Shown here one piece after another: positions 1-9,431 of a stretch of DNA of 30,110 nucleotides; positions within the stretch are counted from its first letter, which is position 1, and every line of letters starts with the position of its first letter. The notes below the pieces were generated by a model that was not told where the DNA came from, searched no databases, and saw only the letters and a program-made list of their open reading frames with translations. Origin of the DNA: CAWHNT01 sp963830775. GTDB taxonomy: Bacteria > Pseudomonadota > Alphaproteobacteria > Geminicoccales > Geminicoccaceae. The translations under genes and the position numbers were made by a program. Location: assembly GCA_963830775.1 (NCBI GenBank), contig CAWHNT010000057.1, forward strand, positions 1 to 30,110, given 5' to 3'.

Positions 1-1
1 G

Positions 2-133
2 TTCTACGGCGCCACGGCAAGCAAAGAGGAGACGGTCAAGCGGCTCTATAACTCCTATCGGGCCACAAGGGTCTACCCGGCCTGCGTGCTGGCCTACATC
101 GCCACGGTCCGCCGCAACGGGCGGACAGTCTGA
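2..133 (+). CDS. C-terminal end of an unidentified protein (5' end outside window)
   Basis: An open frame enters from the left edge and ends at TGA 131-133, giving about 43 residues that begin FYGATASKEETVKRLYNSYR and end RRNGRTV. The composition (charged and aromatic residues, few Ala/Pro/Arg runs) looks like real protein, unlike the GC-driven shadow frames here. I do not recognise the family and too little is visible to propose a function. It runs towards the Sel1 gene on the other strand, with a nested hairpin between the two stops. Confidence 0.5.
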   Translation, partial: FYGATASKEETVKRLYNSYRATRVYPACVLAYIATVRRNGRTV

Positions 134-166
134 CGGCTGATGGGGCTCACCTCATGCTCCAAGCCT

Positions 167-224
167 GCGGCATGAGCCAGGTGCGGCTGCTTGGAAGCAG
201 CGCCCGCTGGCGTGAGCATGCCGC
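167..224. terminator. nested hairpin between convergent genes
   Basis: The outer arms GCGGCATG (167-174) and CATGCCGC (217-224) are perfect complements. An inner inverted repeat, GCTGCTT (186-192) and AAGCAGC (195-201), sits between them. It lies between two convergent stop codons, where a bidirectional transcription end is expected. There is no T-run on either side, so it is hairpin-like only, not a classical rho-independent terminator. Confidence 0.4.
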
Positions 225-242
225 CTTCTCGAATGCAGAAGC

Positions 243-1458
243 TCAGAGCTTCGCCAGCGCTCCGGCCGCCGCACCATGGCCGGCGGCCTGGGCTCGCTCG
301 AACCAGGTGCGGGCCATGGCCTTGTCCTGAGGAACGGCGGTGCCGTCGCGGTAGAGCTTGCCCAGCGCGTACATGGCCCCGCCATGGCCCTGGTCGGCAG
401 CCTTCTGGATGAGAGCGAGCCCGCCGGGAATGTCCTGCTCGACGCCGTCGCCTTCGAGCTTGCGGCGGCCGACCTCGAAGGCGGCCGAGCCGTGGCCGGT
501 GGCGGCGGCGCGCTCGAGCCAGGCGACACCCTCGCGGATCCGGCCGGCGTCGATGTCGGCGCGGCCGACCTTGACCATGCCGCCGGAGTGCCCGGTCTCG
601 GCCGCACGGCGCCAGTAGGCAGAGCGCTCGCTTGGGATCGCCCGCAGCTTCCTCGCGCTCCGCGAGGCGGACATTGGCGGCGGCATTGCCGTGCTTTGCG
701 GCGTCCCGGAGGTAGCGGTCAGCCAGCTCCTTGTTGGGGGCCGCGAGCTTGCCCTCCTCGAAGATGGTGGCGAGCCGCATCTCGGCCCACTCATTGTCAT
801 CCTTGGCGAGATCACGCAGCCAGGCGATCCCGGCCCGTGCGCGCGACTGGACCTGCGGCAGCGGGACACCGGAATCGGCCTCGATCTCGGCCATGCGCAA
901 CGCCGCGCGCACATCGCCGCCATCGGCGGCGATGCGGTAGAGGGCAGCCGCCTTGGTGAGGTCGCGGGTCTCGGGGGGGCCTTCCTCATAGGCCCGGCCC
1001 AGGGGGAAGCCCGCCGCGGTCACACCCTGGTCCAGCGCCACAGCGTAGAGGTCCTGGGCCTTGGCCCGGTCCTTGGGCACGCCTTCCCCGTTGGCATAGA
1101 GGCCGGCCAGGGAGAAGGCCGCGTCGCCGCGCCCGGACCAGGGCGTGCCGGCCGCGATCTCATAGTAGTAGGCGGCCTTGGCCGGATCCCTGGGCACGCC
1201 GCGGCCAGCGCCGTAGAAGCGGGCGAGCTGGAGGGCGGCTGCCGGATGGCCCGAGTTCTCGTAGATGCGGGTGTAGGCGCGGACCGCAGCCTCATAGTTG
1301 CCGCGCCGGGATGCGTTCAGCGCCACCTTCATGTTGGTAGGGTCGACGTCGTCCAGTTTCCGATTCGAGGACGCCGTCAGCCCACCGGCCCCGCAGCCGG
1401 TGAGGGCCGAGAGGGCGAGCATGCCCGCCACGGTCGCGACGCAAAGCCCAGAACGCAT
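243..1458 (-). pseudogene. Sel1/TPR-repeat lipoprotein, interrupted by one +1 frameshift
   Basis: The start at 1458 is chosen because AGGAG lies 7 nt upstream and the protein then opens with a lipoprotein signal ending in the lipobox LTGC (Cys22). The mature part is a chain of Sel1-like repeats (AAxxLAxxYxxGxGVPxDxAKA type, for example YANGEGVPKDRAKAQDLY), ending with LYRDGTAVPQDKAMARTWFE near the C-terminus. The first frame covers about 275 residues to GDPKRA near 629. The next repeat (SAYWRRAAETGHSGGM) continues in another frame to 243. Removing one base near 625-632 restores 404 codons plus stop. Sel1 lipoproteins usually act as periplasmic scaffolds in envelope or polysaccharide machinery; no partner is visible here, so the role is open. 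It may be intact in the organism. Confidence 0.75.
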
Positions 1459-1591
1459 CCGCCGACTCCTGAACGTCGCGCCGGTACCGCAGGCCGGGGG
1501 CTGCGCGACCCGAGGCTCTCCTAGCCTTCCCGGGCCAGGAGGAACAGCATGTTCATGCAGCGGATGAGCGGTTCCCGTCAGGAGGCTGTGA

Positions 1592-1900
1592 TCAATTCTC
1601 GAAGTCCAGCACCAGGATGCCGTCGCGGCCGCCCTCGGCTGTGTCCCGTAGCCGGGCACCCAGCGCCTTGTGCTCGGCATCGACCAGATAGGCGTCGCGG
1701 GCGGCGGCGTCCGCGAAGTCGATCGTGAAGGCGTGGGTGTAGCCGCGCTGGAGCCCTTCCGGGCTCACGTCCGCCCCGCCGGCGAAGGCCTGCAGGCCGG
1801 GCAGGCGCCGGCCCAAGGCGGCAAGGCCGGCGAAGACGGCCTCCAGCTCGCCGGGCTCGCGGTCGGCGCGGGCGCGGACGAGTACGCAGTGTCGGATCAT
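1592..1900 (-). CDS. Dabb (stress-responsive A/B barrel) domain protein
   Basis: This 102-residue protein opens MIRHCVLVRA. It has the Dabb pattern: an N-terminal strand with H-x-V-L, a middle segment with G.DVSPEG...YTHAFTIDFAD, and the AYLVDAEHKALG helix. Dabb proteins are small dimeric ferredoxin-like barrels; some are cyclases or isomerases, many are unassigned. The ATG overlaps the stop of the upstream GMC oxidoreductase by 4 nt (ATGA), so the two are very probably translationally coupled and work in the same pathway. It is the last gene of the LacI-headed unit. Its reaction cannot be read from sequence. Confidence 0.8.
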   Translation of the reverse strand: MIRHCVLVRARADREPGELEAVFAGLAALGRRLPGLQAFAGGADVSPEGLQRGYTHAFTIDFADAAARDAYLVDAEHKALGARLRDTAEGGRDGILVLDFEN

Positions 1901-3510
1901 GCGGCCATCTCCCGTCTCGCTGGCAGCCGGTTGCCGCGGATCAGGTCGGAGGCCTTCTCGCCGATCATGATCGAGGCGGCGTTGGTGTTGGAGCTGATCA
2001 GCCGCGGCATGATCGAGCTGTCGGCGACGCGGAGCCCGTCGAGCCCATGGACGCGGAAATGCGGGTCGACCACGGCCATCTCGTCCACGCCCATCTTGCA
2101 GGTGCCGACCGGGTGGTAGTCGGTCTTGCCGAAGCGGCGGGCATAGGCCTCGAGGCTGTCGCGGTCGTTCACGTCCGGGCCCGGCATGTGCTCGCGCAGG
2201 ATATATTTGGCCAGCGCCGGCTGGCGGGCGATCTCGCGGGTCCACTGCACGCCGCGCAGGGACATCTCGAGATCGTAGGGCTCGGCCCAGTAGTTGGGGT
2301 CGATCTCGGGCGCGGTGCGCGGGTCGGCGCTGCGCAGGCGGACATGGCCGCGGCTCCTGGGGCGGGCGTGGCAGGAGTTGATGGTGCAGCCATAGCCGCC
2401 CGGGACCGGCGGCACGCCGGCCTCGAGCCCGGCCCCCGGCAGGAAGTGGAACTGGATGTCGGGGGTGGGCTCGTTCGGGTCGGCCCACCAGAAGCCGCCG
2501 GCCTCGGCCAGGTTCGAGGTCACGGGCCCGGTGCCGAAGGTCATGTACTGCAGCCCGGCCCACAGCATCCGGTGCGGGCGGGTGTGCTTGTCGTAGCTGT
2601 GCGGGCCGTTGAGCTCATGGATCGAGTAGACGTCGATATGGTCCTGCAGGTTGCGGCCGACGCCCGGCAGGTCGAGGAGGGGCTGGACGCCGACCTCGCC
2701 CAGCTCGCCCGCAGGGCCGATCCCGGAGAGCAGGAGGAGCTTGGGCGAGCCGATCGCGCCTGCGGCCACGATCACCTCCATCTCGGCCCGTGCCGTCTCC
2801 TCGCGGCCGTGGCGGACATAGGCGACGCCCACCGCCCGGCCGCGCTCGACCAGGATGCGGGTGGCGGCACAGTCGGTCAGCACGGTGAGGTTCTTGCGCT
2901 GCATGGCGGGGCGGAGATAGCCCACGGCGGCGGAGCATCGCTTGGCGGCGCGCTGCGTCACCTGGTAGAGCCCGCAGCCCTCCTGGCGGGCGCCGTTGAA
3001 GTCGGGGTTGTAGGGGAGGCCGGCTTCCTGGGCGGCACGGACGAAGGCGCGCGAGAGGGGGTGGGCACTGATCGGATCGGAGACGCCGAGCGGGCCGCCG
3101 CCGCCATGGTACTGGTCCGAGAGGCGCTCATTGTCCTCGGCCCGGCGGAAGTAGGGCAGCACGTCGCGGTAGGACCAGCCGGTGCAGCCCTCCTCCTCGG
3201 CCCAGAGGTCGTAGTCGTGGGCGTTGCCGCGGGTGTAGACCATGGCGTTGATCGAGCTGCCGCCGCCCAGCACCCGGCCTTGCGGGAACACCATCTCGCG
3301 GCCGCCGGCATGGCGCAAAGGCGCCGTGGTGTAGCCCCAGGTGAAGGGGCCCGTGGTCATCTTGAAGAAGCCCACCGGCATGTGGATCATCCGGTGCTTG
3401 TCGGGGCCGCCCGCCTCCAGCAGGAGGACGTTGGCGTCGCCGGCTTCCGACAGGCGGGCTGCCAGGACGCACCCCGACGAGCCGCCGCCCACGATCACAT
3501 AGTCGTACAT
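1897..3510 (-). CDS. GMC family flavin oxidoreductase (choline/alcohol dehydrogenase-like)
   Basis: This 537-residue FAD-dependent oxidoreductase has the N-terminal ADP-binding motif VIVGGGSSGCVLAARLSE, GMC signature 1 (FPQGRVLGGGSSINAMVYTRG region), signature 2 (GAIGSPKLLLLSGIGP) and the C-terminal catalytic region with YHPVGTCKMG and SSNTNAASIMIGEKA, which carry the His/Asn pair of the family. GMC enzymes oxidise alcohols or sugars to aldehydes, ketones or lactones. There is no signal peptide, so it is probably cytoplasmic. The start at 3510 is supported by GGGGAAG just upstream and the canonical MYDYVIVGGG opening. It lies 32 nt after the ABC ATPase and overlaps the Dabb gene. BetA-like similarity is general; choline is not implied by the neighbours. 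Confidence 0.9.
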   Translation of the reverse strand: MYDYVIVGGGSSGCVLAARLSEAGDANVLLLEAGGPDKHRMIHMPVGFFKMTTGPFTWGYTTAPLRHAGGREMVFPQGRVLGGGSSINAMVYTRGNAHDYDLWAEEEGCTGWSYRDVLPYFRRAEDNERLSDQYHGGGGPLGVSDPISAHPLSRAFVRAAQEAGLPYNPDFNGARQEGCGLYQVTQRAAKRCSAAVGYLRPAMQRKNLTVLTDCAATRILVERGRAVGVAYVRHGREETARAEMEVIVAAGAIGSPKLLLLSGIGPAGELGEVGVQPLLDLPGVGRNLQDHIDVYSIHELNGPHSYDKHTRPHRMLWAGLQYMTFGTGPVTSNLAEAGGFWWADPNEPTPDIQFHFLPGAGLEAGVPPVPGGYGCTINSCHARPRSRGHVRLRSADPRTAPEIDPNYWAEPYDLEMSLRGVQWTREIARQPALAKYILREHMPGPDVNDRDSLEAYARRFGKTDYHPVGTCKMGVDEMAVVDPHFRVHGLDGLRVADSSIMPRLISSNTNAASIMIGEKASDLIRGNRLPARREMAA

Positions 3511-3542
3511 GCCTTCCCCAATGCCTTGTCTCGGGCCCAGCG

Positions 3543-4661
<1,119 letters not shown>

Positions 4662-4665
4662 GGGC

Positions 4666-5562
4666 TTACCCCTTCACCGCACCGGCCATGAGGCCGCGCA
4701 CGAAGTAACGGCCGGCAAGGACATAGACGACGAGGGTGGGCAGCGCGGTCATCATCGCCGCCGCCATGTCGACATTGTATTCCTTAACGCCGGTCGAGGT
4801 GTTGACGATGTTGTTGAGCGCTACCGTGATCGGGGCCGCCCCGCCGGCCGCGAACGAGGCGCCGAACAGGAAGTCGTTCCAGATGTTGGTGAACTGCCAG
4901 ATCACGGTGACGACCAGGATCGGCAGCGAGTTCGGCAGCATGATCCGCCAGAAGATGCGGAAGAACCCGGCACCGTCGATGGTGGCGGCCTTGACCAGCT
5001 CGGTCGGGAAGGCGGCGTAGTAATTCCTTAAGAAAAGCGTCGTAAAACAGAGGCCGTAGACCACATGGACGAGCACCAGGCCGGGCGTGGTGGCGGCGAT
5101 GCCCAGGAGGCCCAGCACGCGCGCCATCGGCACCAGCACGATCTGGAAGGGGATGAAGCAGCCGAACAGCATCAGCGCGAAGACGAGATCGGCACCTTTG
5201 AACTTCCACTTGGTGAGCGCGTAGCCGTTCAGCGCCCCCAGGATGGTCGAGATCGCGACCGCAGGGATCACCATCTTCACCGAGTTGATGAAGAAGGGGC
5301 CGATGCCGGTGCATTCGACGCCGACGCAGGCGGACGACCAGGCCTTGGCCCAGGCGGCCAGGCTCGGGTCGACCGGCAGCGCCATGAGGTTGCCCTGACG
5401 GATCTCGTCGGCACCCTTCAGGGAGGTGACGATCATCACGTAGAGCGGTGCCAGGTAGAACAGCGCCATCAGGATCAGGAGCGCGTAGAGCAGGCCTCTG
5501 AGGATGCCGTGGGACGAGGTGCCGGGGACGGTAGCACTGCTGCTAGCGGCTGCTGCTGCCAT
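4666..5562 (-). CDS. gtsC: sugar ABC transporter permease, GtsC/MalG type
   Basis: This 298-residue inner-membrane protein has six predicted hydrophobic segments, starting with LLYALLILMALFYLAPLYV. The EAA coupling motif reads ELVKAATIDGAGFFRIFWRIMLP. The segment ECTGIGPFFINSVKM followed by GALNGYALTKWKFKGAD recalls GtsC of the Pseudomonas glucose/mannose importer (from memory, not searched). ATG 5562 is preferred over GTG 5571 because a weak GGTGA lies upstream of it; both are possible. The ATPase follows after 4 nt. Between this gene and gtsB lie 474 bp without a supportable gene, filled partly by palindromes, which is unusual in a permease pair. Confidence 0.9.
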   Translation of the reverse strand: MAAAAASSSATVPGTSSHGILRGLLYALLILMALFYLAPLYVMIVTSLKGADEIRQGNLMALPVDPSLAAWAKAWSSACVGVECTGIGPFFINSVKMVIPAVAISTILGALNGYALTKWKFKGADLVFALMLFGCFIPFQIVLVPMARVLGLLGIAATTPGLVLVHVVYGLCFTTLFLRNYYAAFPTELVKAATIDGAGFFRIFWRIMLPNSLPILVVTVIWQFTNIWNDFLFGASFAAGGAAPITVALNNIVNTSTGVKEYNVDMAAAMMTALPTLVVYVLAGRYFVRGLMAGAVKG

Positions 5563-5600
5563 GGGTGTCACCGCGGTTCAGATCGGGGTGAGTCGGGGTC

Positions 5601-5681
5601 GATCGGCGTGGGCTGGCCGTCAAGGGTGCGGCGCACCGGCTTCGCCGGCCGAAGGCCATTGACGGCCAGCCCACGCCGATC
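5601..5681. repeat. long perfect inverted repeat (23-bp arms) between permease genes
   Basis: Arms 5601-5623 and 5659-5681 are exact reverse complements over 23 bases (GATCGGCGTGGGCTGGCCGT plus CAA). The 35-base centre contains further self-complementary pieces (GTGCGGCGCAC; CCGGCTTCGCCGG). In mRNA this would be a very stable branched hairpin about 40 nt before the gtsC start. The rest of 5572-6045 has no gene I can support; the frames there come from the palindromes. Confidence 0.85.
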
Positions 5682-5695
5682 AGGAAGCTGGCCAT

Positions 5696-5728
5696 GGCCT
5701 GCGAAGGCAGGCTCTGCCTTCGCAGGCC
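5696..5728. repeat. second perfect hairpin, 15-bp stem and 3-nt loop
   Basis: GGCCTGCGAAGGCAG (5696-5710) and CTGCCTTCGCAGGCC (5714-5728) are exact reverse complements separated by GCT. It lies 14 bp from the larger hairpin at 5601-5681, so the pair forms a composite extragenic palindromic element. There is no T-run on either side. Confidence 0.85.
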
Positions 5729-5933
5729 TGGAAGCACTTGGCCGAGGCAGAAGTAGCAACGGCGCGGCTGATGAGTGACTTCTAGGTTCTGGCTGTGAGA
5801 GAGGGTGGAGTCGATCCGTCGTGATCCTTGAGCCTGACGACGTTTGGGGAAGAGACCGCACGGCACGATGAGCGAGGGGGGTGGGCACGGCCAGTTCGTA
5901 GTGCGAAGCGCGCAACCTGCATGAAGCAACCGC

Positions 5934-6027
5934 GTCACCCCGCGGCCCGACCGTGGGGTCCAGGGTGGCAGCACGGCGCTGCCGCTGGCCGGCCACCTTG
6001 GATGCCGCAGCCAAGCCGCGGCATGAC
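5934..6027. repeat. imperfect extragenic palindrome, copy A (GTCACCCC...CATGAC type)
   Basis: The left arm from 5934 (GTCACCCCGCGGCCCGACCG...) and the right arm ending at 6027 (...AAGCCGCGGCATGAC) match as reverse complements at about 26 of 35 positions; many mismatches are transitions that still allow G-U pairing in RNA. The layout is the same as the element at 7221-7310: GTCACCCC, then GGGTCCAGGGTGG, a variable centre, then the reverse. It lies just after the gtsB stop. Elements like this are common between genes in alphaproteobacteria (general knowledge). Confidence 0.7.
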
Positions 6028-6045
6028 ACCGGCACCGCGGGTGCC

Positions 6046-6978
6046 TCATCCATGCCCGGACCTCCTTGCCTGGCGGAGCTCGGAGTAGAGGTAGGGGACC
6101 ATGATGGCGGCCACGGTCATCAGCATCATGACGGCGCTGGCGGCACCGACCGCGACCTCGTTCCGGGTGAAGGTCATCTGGTACATGAAGGTGGCGGGGA
6201 GGGCGGTCGCGGAGCCGGGGCCGGCGTTGGTGAGGGCGATGACCAGGTCGAAGCTCTTGATGGCGAGGTGGGCCAGGATGACGAAGGCGCTGAGGAAGAC
6301 CGGGCGCATCAGCGGGATGATGATGCGCCAGTAGATCTTGGGAAGGGTGGCGCCGTCGATCTGGGCTGCCTTGATGATCTCGCTGTCCACACCGCGCAAG
6401 CCCGCCAGGAACATCGCCATGACGAAGCCCGAGGACTGCCAGACGGCGGCGATGACGACACAGTAGATCGCCATGCGGGTGTCGGTGATCCACTGGAACT
6501 GGAAGCCGGTGAAGCCCAGGTCGTGCATCAGCTTCTCGATGCCGATGCCGGGATTGAGGATCCACTTCCAGGCCGTGCCGGTGACGATGAAGGAGATCGC
6601 CATCGGGTAGAGGTAGATGGTGCGGATGAAGCCCTCGGCCCTGATCTTCTGGTCGAGCAGGATCGCGAGCGCCAGGCCCAGGATCGAGGCGATGCCGATA
6701 TAGAGCACGCCGTAGATCGCGAGGTTCTCGAGCGCCGTCCACCAGACCGGGTTCGCCCACAGGCGCTCGTAGGGGCGGATGCCGTCGAAGGCGGTGACCG
6801 GCATCATCCTGGACTTCGTGAACGACAGGTACGTCGTCCAGGCGATGAAGCCGTAGACGAAGAAGATCGTGATCAGGAAGCTGGGTGCGACCACGATCTG
6901 CGGCAGATACTCCGCCACCCGGTCGGTTACCCGCGGGCGGGCCGGCGTCACGGCCGGCAGAACCTCGCTCGTTGTCAT
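6046..6978 (-). CDS. gtsB: sugar ABC transporter permease, GtsB/MalF type
   Basis: This 310-residue inner-membrane permease has an EAA motif EIIKAAQIDGATLPKIYWRIIIP and hydrophobic spans from VVAPSFLITIFFVYGFIAWTT onward to MLMTVAAIMVPYLYSEL. The start at 6978 is chosen because GGGAGG lies about 8 nt upstream and the protein then opens MTTSEVLP; the frame stays open further upstream only because of GC bias. It partners gtsC and the ATPase. It is bounded on both sides by palindrome-rich spacers of 364 and about 480 bp, so its expression relative to the binding protein is probably set after transcription. Confidence 0.9.
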   Translation of the reverse strand: MTTSEVLPAVTPARPRVTDRVAEYLPQIVVAPSFLITIFFVYGFIAWTTYLSFTKSRMMPVTAFDGIRPYERLWANPVWWTALENLAIYGVLYIGIASILGLALAILLDQKIRAEGFIRTIYLYPMAISFIVTGTAWKWILNPGIGIEKLMHDLGFTGFQFQWITDTRMAIYCVVIAAVWQSSGFVMAMFLAGLRGVDSEIIKAAQIDGATLPKIYWRIIIPLMRPVFLSAFVILAHLAIKSFDLVIALTNAGPGSATALPATFMYQMTFTRNEVAVGAASAVMMLMTVAAIMVPYLYSELRQARRSGHG

Positions 6979-7076
6979 TCTTCGCCTCCCTGCCGCCGGT
7001 CGGGCTCGCTGCCCCGGTGGATAAGGCAAAGCCCGCAACGGCCGGCAAGCCCTCACCCAACGTGGAGGGCAACGAA

Positions 7077-7115
7077 GCCAAGCTGCCGGCGCCGGCCGTC
7101 GGAGGGCGGCTTGGC
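7077..7115. repeat. stem-loop in gtsA-gtsB spacer
   Basis: GCCAAGCTGCC (7077-7087) pairs with GGCGGCTTGGC (7105-7115) at 10 of 11 positions around a GC-rich loop. It belongs to the 364-bp gene-free stretch 6979-7342 together with the larger palindrome at 7221-7310. No T-run follows. I see nothing else supportable in that stretch. Confidence 0.45.
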
Positions 7116-7220
7116 CGTCAGATACTCGGGGCCTCCGGGACGGTCCGGAGCGCATGCCGCTCGGCACCCAGAACCATCAGTATACGACCCGAGCCCCGTA
7201 CCTTCTCTCCCGCTCCGCCT

Positions 7221-7310
7221 GTCACCCCGGCCTTGAGCCGGGGTCCAGGGTGGCAGTGCTACCATGGCGGAGTCCGGCAACCCTGGACCCCCGATCAAGT
7301 CGGGGGTGAC
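7221..7310. repeat. extragenic palindrome, copy B (GTCACCCC...GGGGTGAC)
   Basis: The 30-base left arm starting GTCACCCCGGCCTTGAGCCG and the right arm ending CAAGTCGGGGGTGAC match as reverse complements at about 26 of 30 positions, around a 30-nt centre. It lies 32 bp after the gtsA stop, between the binding-protein gene and the first permease. It is the same family as 5934-6027. In E. coli, REP sequences between malE and malF protect malE mRNA; this element sits in the equivalent place. Confidence 0.8.
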
Positions 7311-7342
7311 GAGAGGGGCGGGAGGGAAGGGGCGAGGGCCCG

Positions 7343-8604
7343 TTACTTCGCGTTCGCCACCGCCTCCGAGAGCTTCTTCGCGGCGTCGGCCGAGCTCTCG
7401 TCGCTGTTGAAGAAGGCCGTCACCACGTCGTAGACGGCACCCTTGACCGACTCGCTGGCGGCGTGACCGTGGGCAAGGCTGCCCATGAGCGAGCCCGTGC
7501 CGGTGGCCGCCTTGGCGTCCGCGATGCCCTTCTTGCCGCAGGCGTCGAAGTTGGTGTCGGGGACGTCGCTGCGGGCCGGGATCGAGCCCTTCTTGATGTT
7601 GAACATCTCCTGGAACGCCGGCGTCCATGATGGCGCTGGCGAGCTTGAACTGCGCGGCCTGCGCCTCCTCGCCCACCTTCATCATGCCGAAAGCGTCGCT
7701 GTTGAAGGTGACCGACCCCTGCGTGCCCGGATAGCGGAAGCACAGGAAATCGGTGCCCGCCGTCTTGCCGGCGTTGACGAACTCGCCCTTGGCCCAGTCG
7801 CCCATGATCTGCATGCCGGCCTGGCCGTTGATCACCATGGCGGTGGCGAGGTTCCAGTCGCGGCCGGAGAAGTTGGGGTCGACCAGGCCGCGGATCGTGC
7901 GCAGCTGGTCGAACGCCTTTGCCATGGTCGGGCTGGCCAAGGCTCTCCTCGTCGAGCTCGATGAAGGCCTTCTTGTAGAAGTCGGGCCCGCCGGCGCTGA
8001 TCACCGCCCCGTCGAAGATGGTGGCCTCCTGCCAGGCCTGACCGCCATGGGCCACCGGGATCACGCCTGCCTCTTTGAACTTGCCAGCCAGGGCGACGAA
8101 GTTCTCCCAGGTCGTGGGCTCCGGCCCGCCCACCTTGTCGAACAGGGCCTTGTTCACCCAGACCCAGTTGGTCGAGTGCATGTTGAACGGGGCCGCCACA
8201 TAGTGGCCCTCATACTTGACGATGTTCTGGAGTGCGGGCGGGACGACCTGGTCCCAGCCTTCCTTCCCGGCGATCGGGGTGAGGTCGCCCAGGGCACCCT
8301 GCGCCGCCCAGTCCTGGACGACGAGACCCAGCATCTGCATGGCGGTCGGCGGGTTGCCGGCGGCCATGCGGGCCTGCAGCACGGTGCGGGCCTGGTCGCC
8401 GCCACCGCCGGCAATGGCGGCGTCCTTCCAGGCCACACCCTGCTTCTCCAGGTTCTCGCGCAGGACCTGCAGGGCCGCGGCCTCGCCGCCCGAGGTCCAC
8501 CAGTGGATGATCTCCACCAACTCCGCGGCCCGTGCCGAGCCCGCACCCAGGGTCAGCGTCAGCGCCGCAACCCCGGCCAGAAGCCCTCTCCGAAGCACCA
8601 TCAT
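7343..8604 (-). pseudogene. gtsA: sugar ABC transporter substrate-binding protein (GtsA-like), two +1 frameshifts
   Basis: The periplasmic binding protein of the importer. It starts at 8604 after AGGGAGAGC with a signal peptide (MMVLRRGLLAGVAALTLTLG...ARA). Its mature start, VEIIHWWTSGGEAAALQVLR, and the AAGNPPTAMQMLG segment recall the glucose/mannose-binding protein GtsA. The frame breaks near 7939 (…LDEES) and resumes as LASPTMAKAFDQLR. It breaks again near 7620 (…AIMDA) and resumes as FQEMFNIKKGSIPAR, ending ...KLSEAVANAK at 7343. Removing one base at each point gives exactly 419 codons plus stop, the normal family length. All family landmarks survive, so indel errors in the assembly are more likely than gene death. 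It is 56 nt after the hydratase gene. Confidence 0.85.
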
Positions 8605-8660
8605 GCTCTCCCTTCGCCCCTCTGATCCTGCACCGAGCCGACCCTAGCGGCCCGCGCCTG

Positions 8661-9431
8661 TCAACGATCCTGCCACACCGGCGGCCGCTTGCCACTGAAT
8701 GCAGCGGCACCCTCGCGCCCGTCGGCACTCTGCGCCACGAGCCCTGCGGCGACCGCCTCGAGGCCGGCACCGGTCTCCTCGCCCTCGGCCGCGTTCACGA
8801 GCTGCTTGGCCACCTGCACCGATACCGGCGCCCGGCTCGCGATCGTCTTCGCCAGCTCGCGCGCGAAGCTGAGGCCCTCGCCGGTCGGCCGGACATAATC
8901 GACGAGCCCCAGCCGCAGGGCCTCCGCCGCGTCCACAGCCTCGCCGGTCAGCGCCAGCCGCTTCACGGCAGGCCCGCCGGCCCGGCGCACCAGCCGCTGC
9001 GTCCCCGACCAGCCGGGGACGGCGCCGATCCGCACCTCAGGGAGGCCGAGCATCGCGTGCGTCTCGGCGACGCGCAGGTCGGCGGTGGCCGCAAGCTCCA
9101 GCCCGCCTCCGAGGGCGGCACCGTTGACGACGGCGATCAGCGGCTGGCGCAGGCGGGCCAGCCGGTCGAACACGCGATGCCCGTCCCGGATCCAGCGCCG
9201 CCACATGTCGAGCGGCTCCAAGGCACCCCAGGCCACGATGTCGGCCCCGCAGCAGAAGGCCTTGGGTCCGGTGCCGGTGAGGATCGCGACCCGGACCTCG
9301 CGGTCACGGTCGATCCGGTCGGCCGCGGCCTCCAGCTCCTCCAGCATGGCAAGGGTGAGCGAGTTCAGCTTCTCCGGCCGGTCGAGGGTGATGGCCGCGA
9401 GCTGGCCGTCGATCTCCAGGCGGACGGTCAT
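8661..9431 (-). CDS. enoyl-CoA hydratase/isomerase (crotonase) family protein
   Basis: This 256-residue crotonase-fold enzyme has the oxyanion-hole segments KAFCCGADI and NGAALGGGLELA, and both acidic residues used by classical hydratases: Glu112 (GGGLE) and Glu132 (LPEVRIGAVPGWSGTQR). Family members hydrate, isomerise or cleave acyl-CoA thioesters in the cytoplasm. Its start overlaps the stop of the CoA-transferase gene by 4 nt, so the two should act in sequence: the transferase makes a CoA thioester and this enzyme modifies it. The C-terminal SGKRPPVW is typical. The substrate is unknown. Confidence 0.9.
   Translation of the reverse strand: MTVRLEIDGQLAAITLDRPEKLNSLTLAMLEELEAAADRIDRDREVRVAILTGTGPKAFCCGADIVAWGALEPLDMWRRWIRDGHRVFDRLARLRQPLIAVVNGAALGGGLELAATADLRVAETHAMLGLPEVRIGAVPGWSGTQRLVRRAGGPAVKRLALTGEAVDAAEALRLGLVDYVRPTGEGLSFARELAKTIASRAPVSVQVAKQLVNAAEGEETGAGLEAVAAGLVAQSADGREGAAAFSGKRPPVWQDR

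Noticed and set aside
5572..6045. Open frames in the gtsB-gtsC spacer that might encode small proteins
   Set aside because: Their translations simply read through the inverted repeats and palindromes, lack ribosome sites and resemble no protein.
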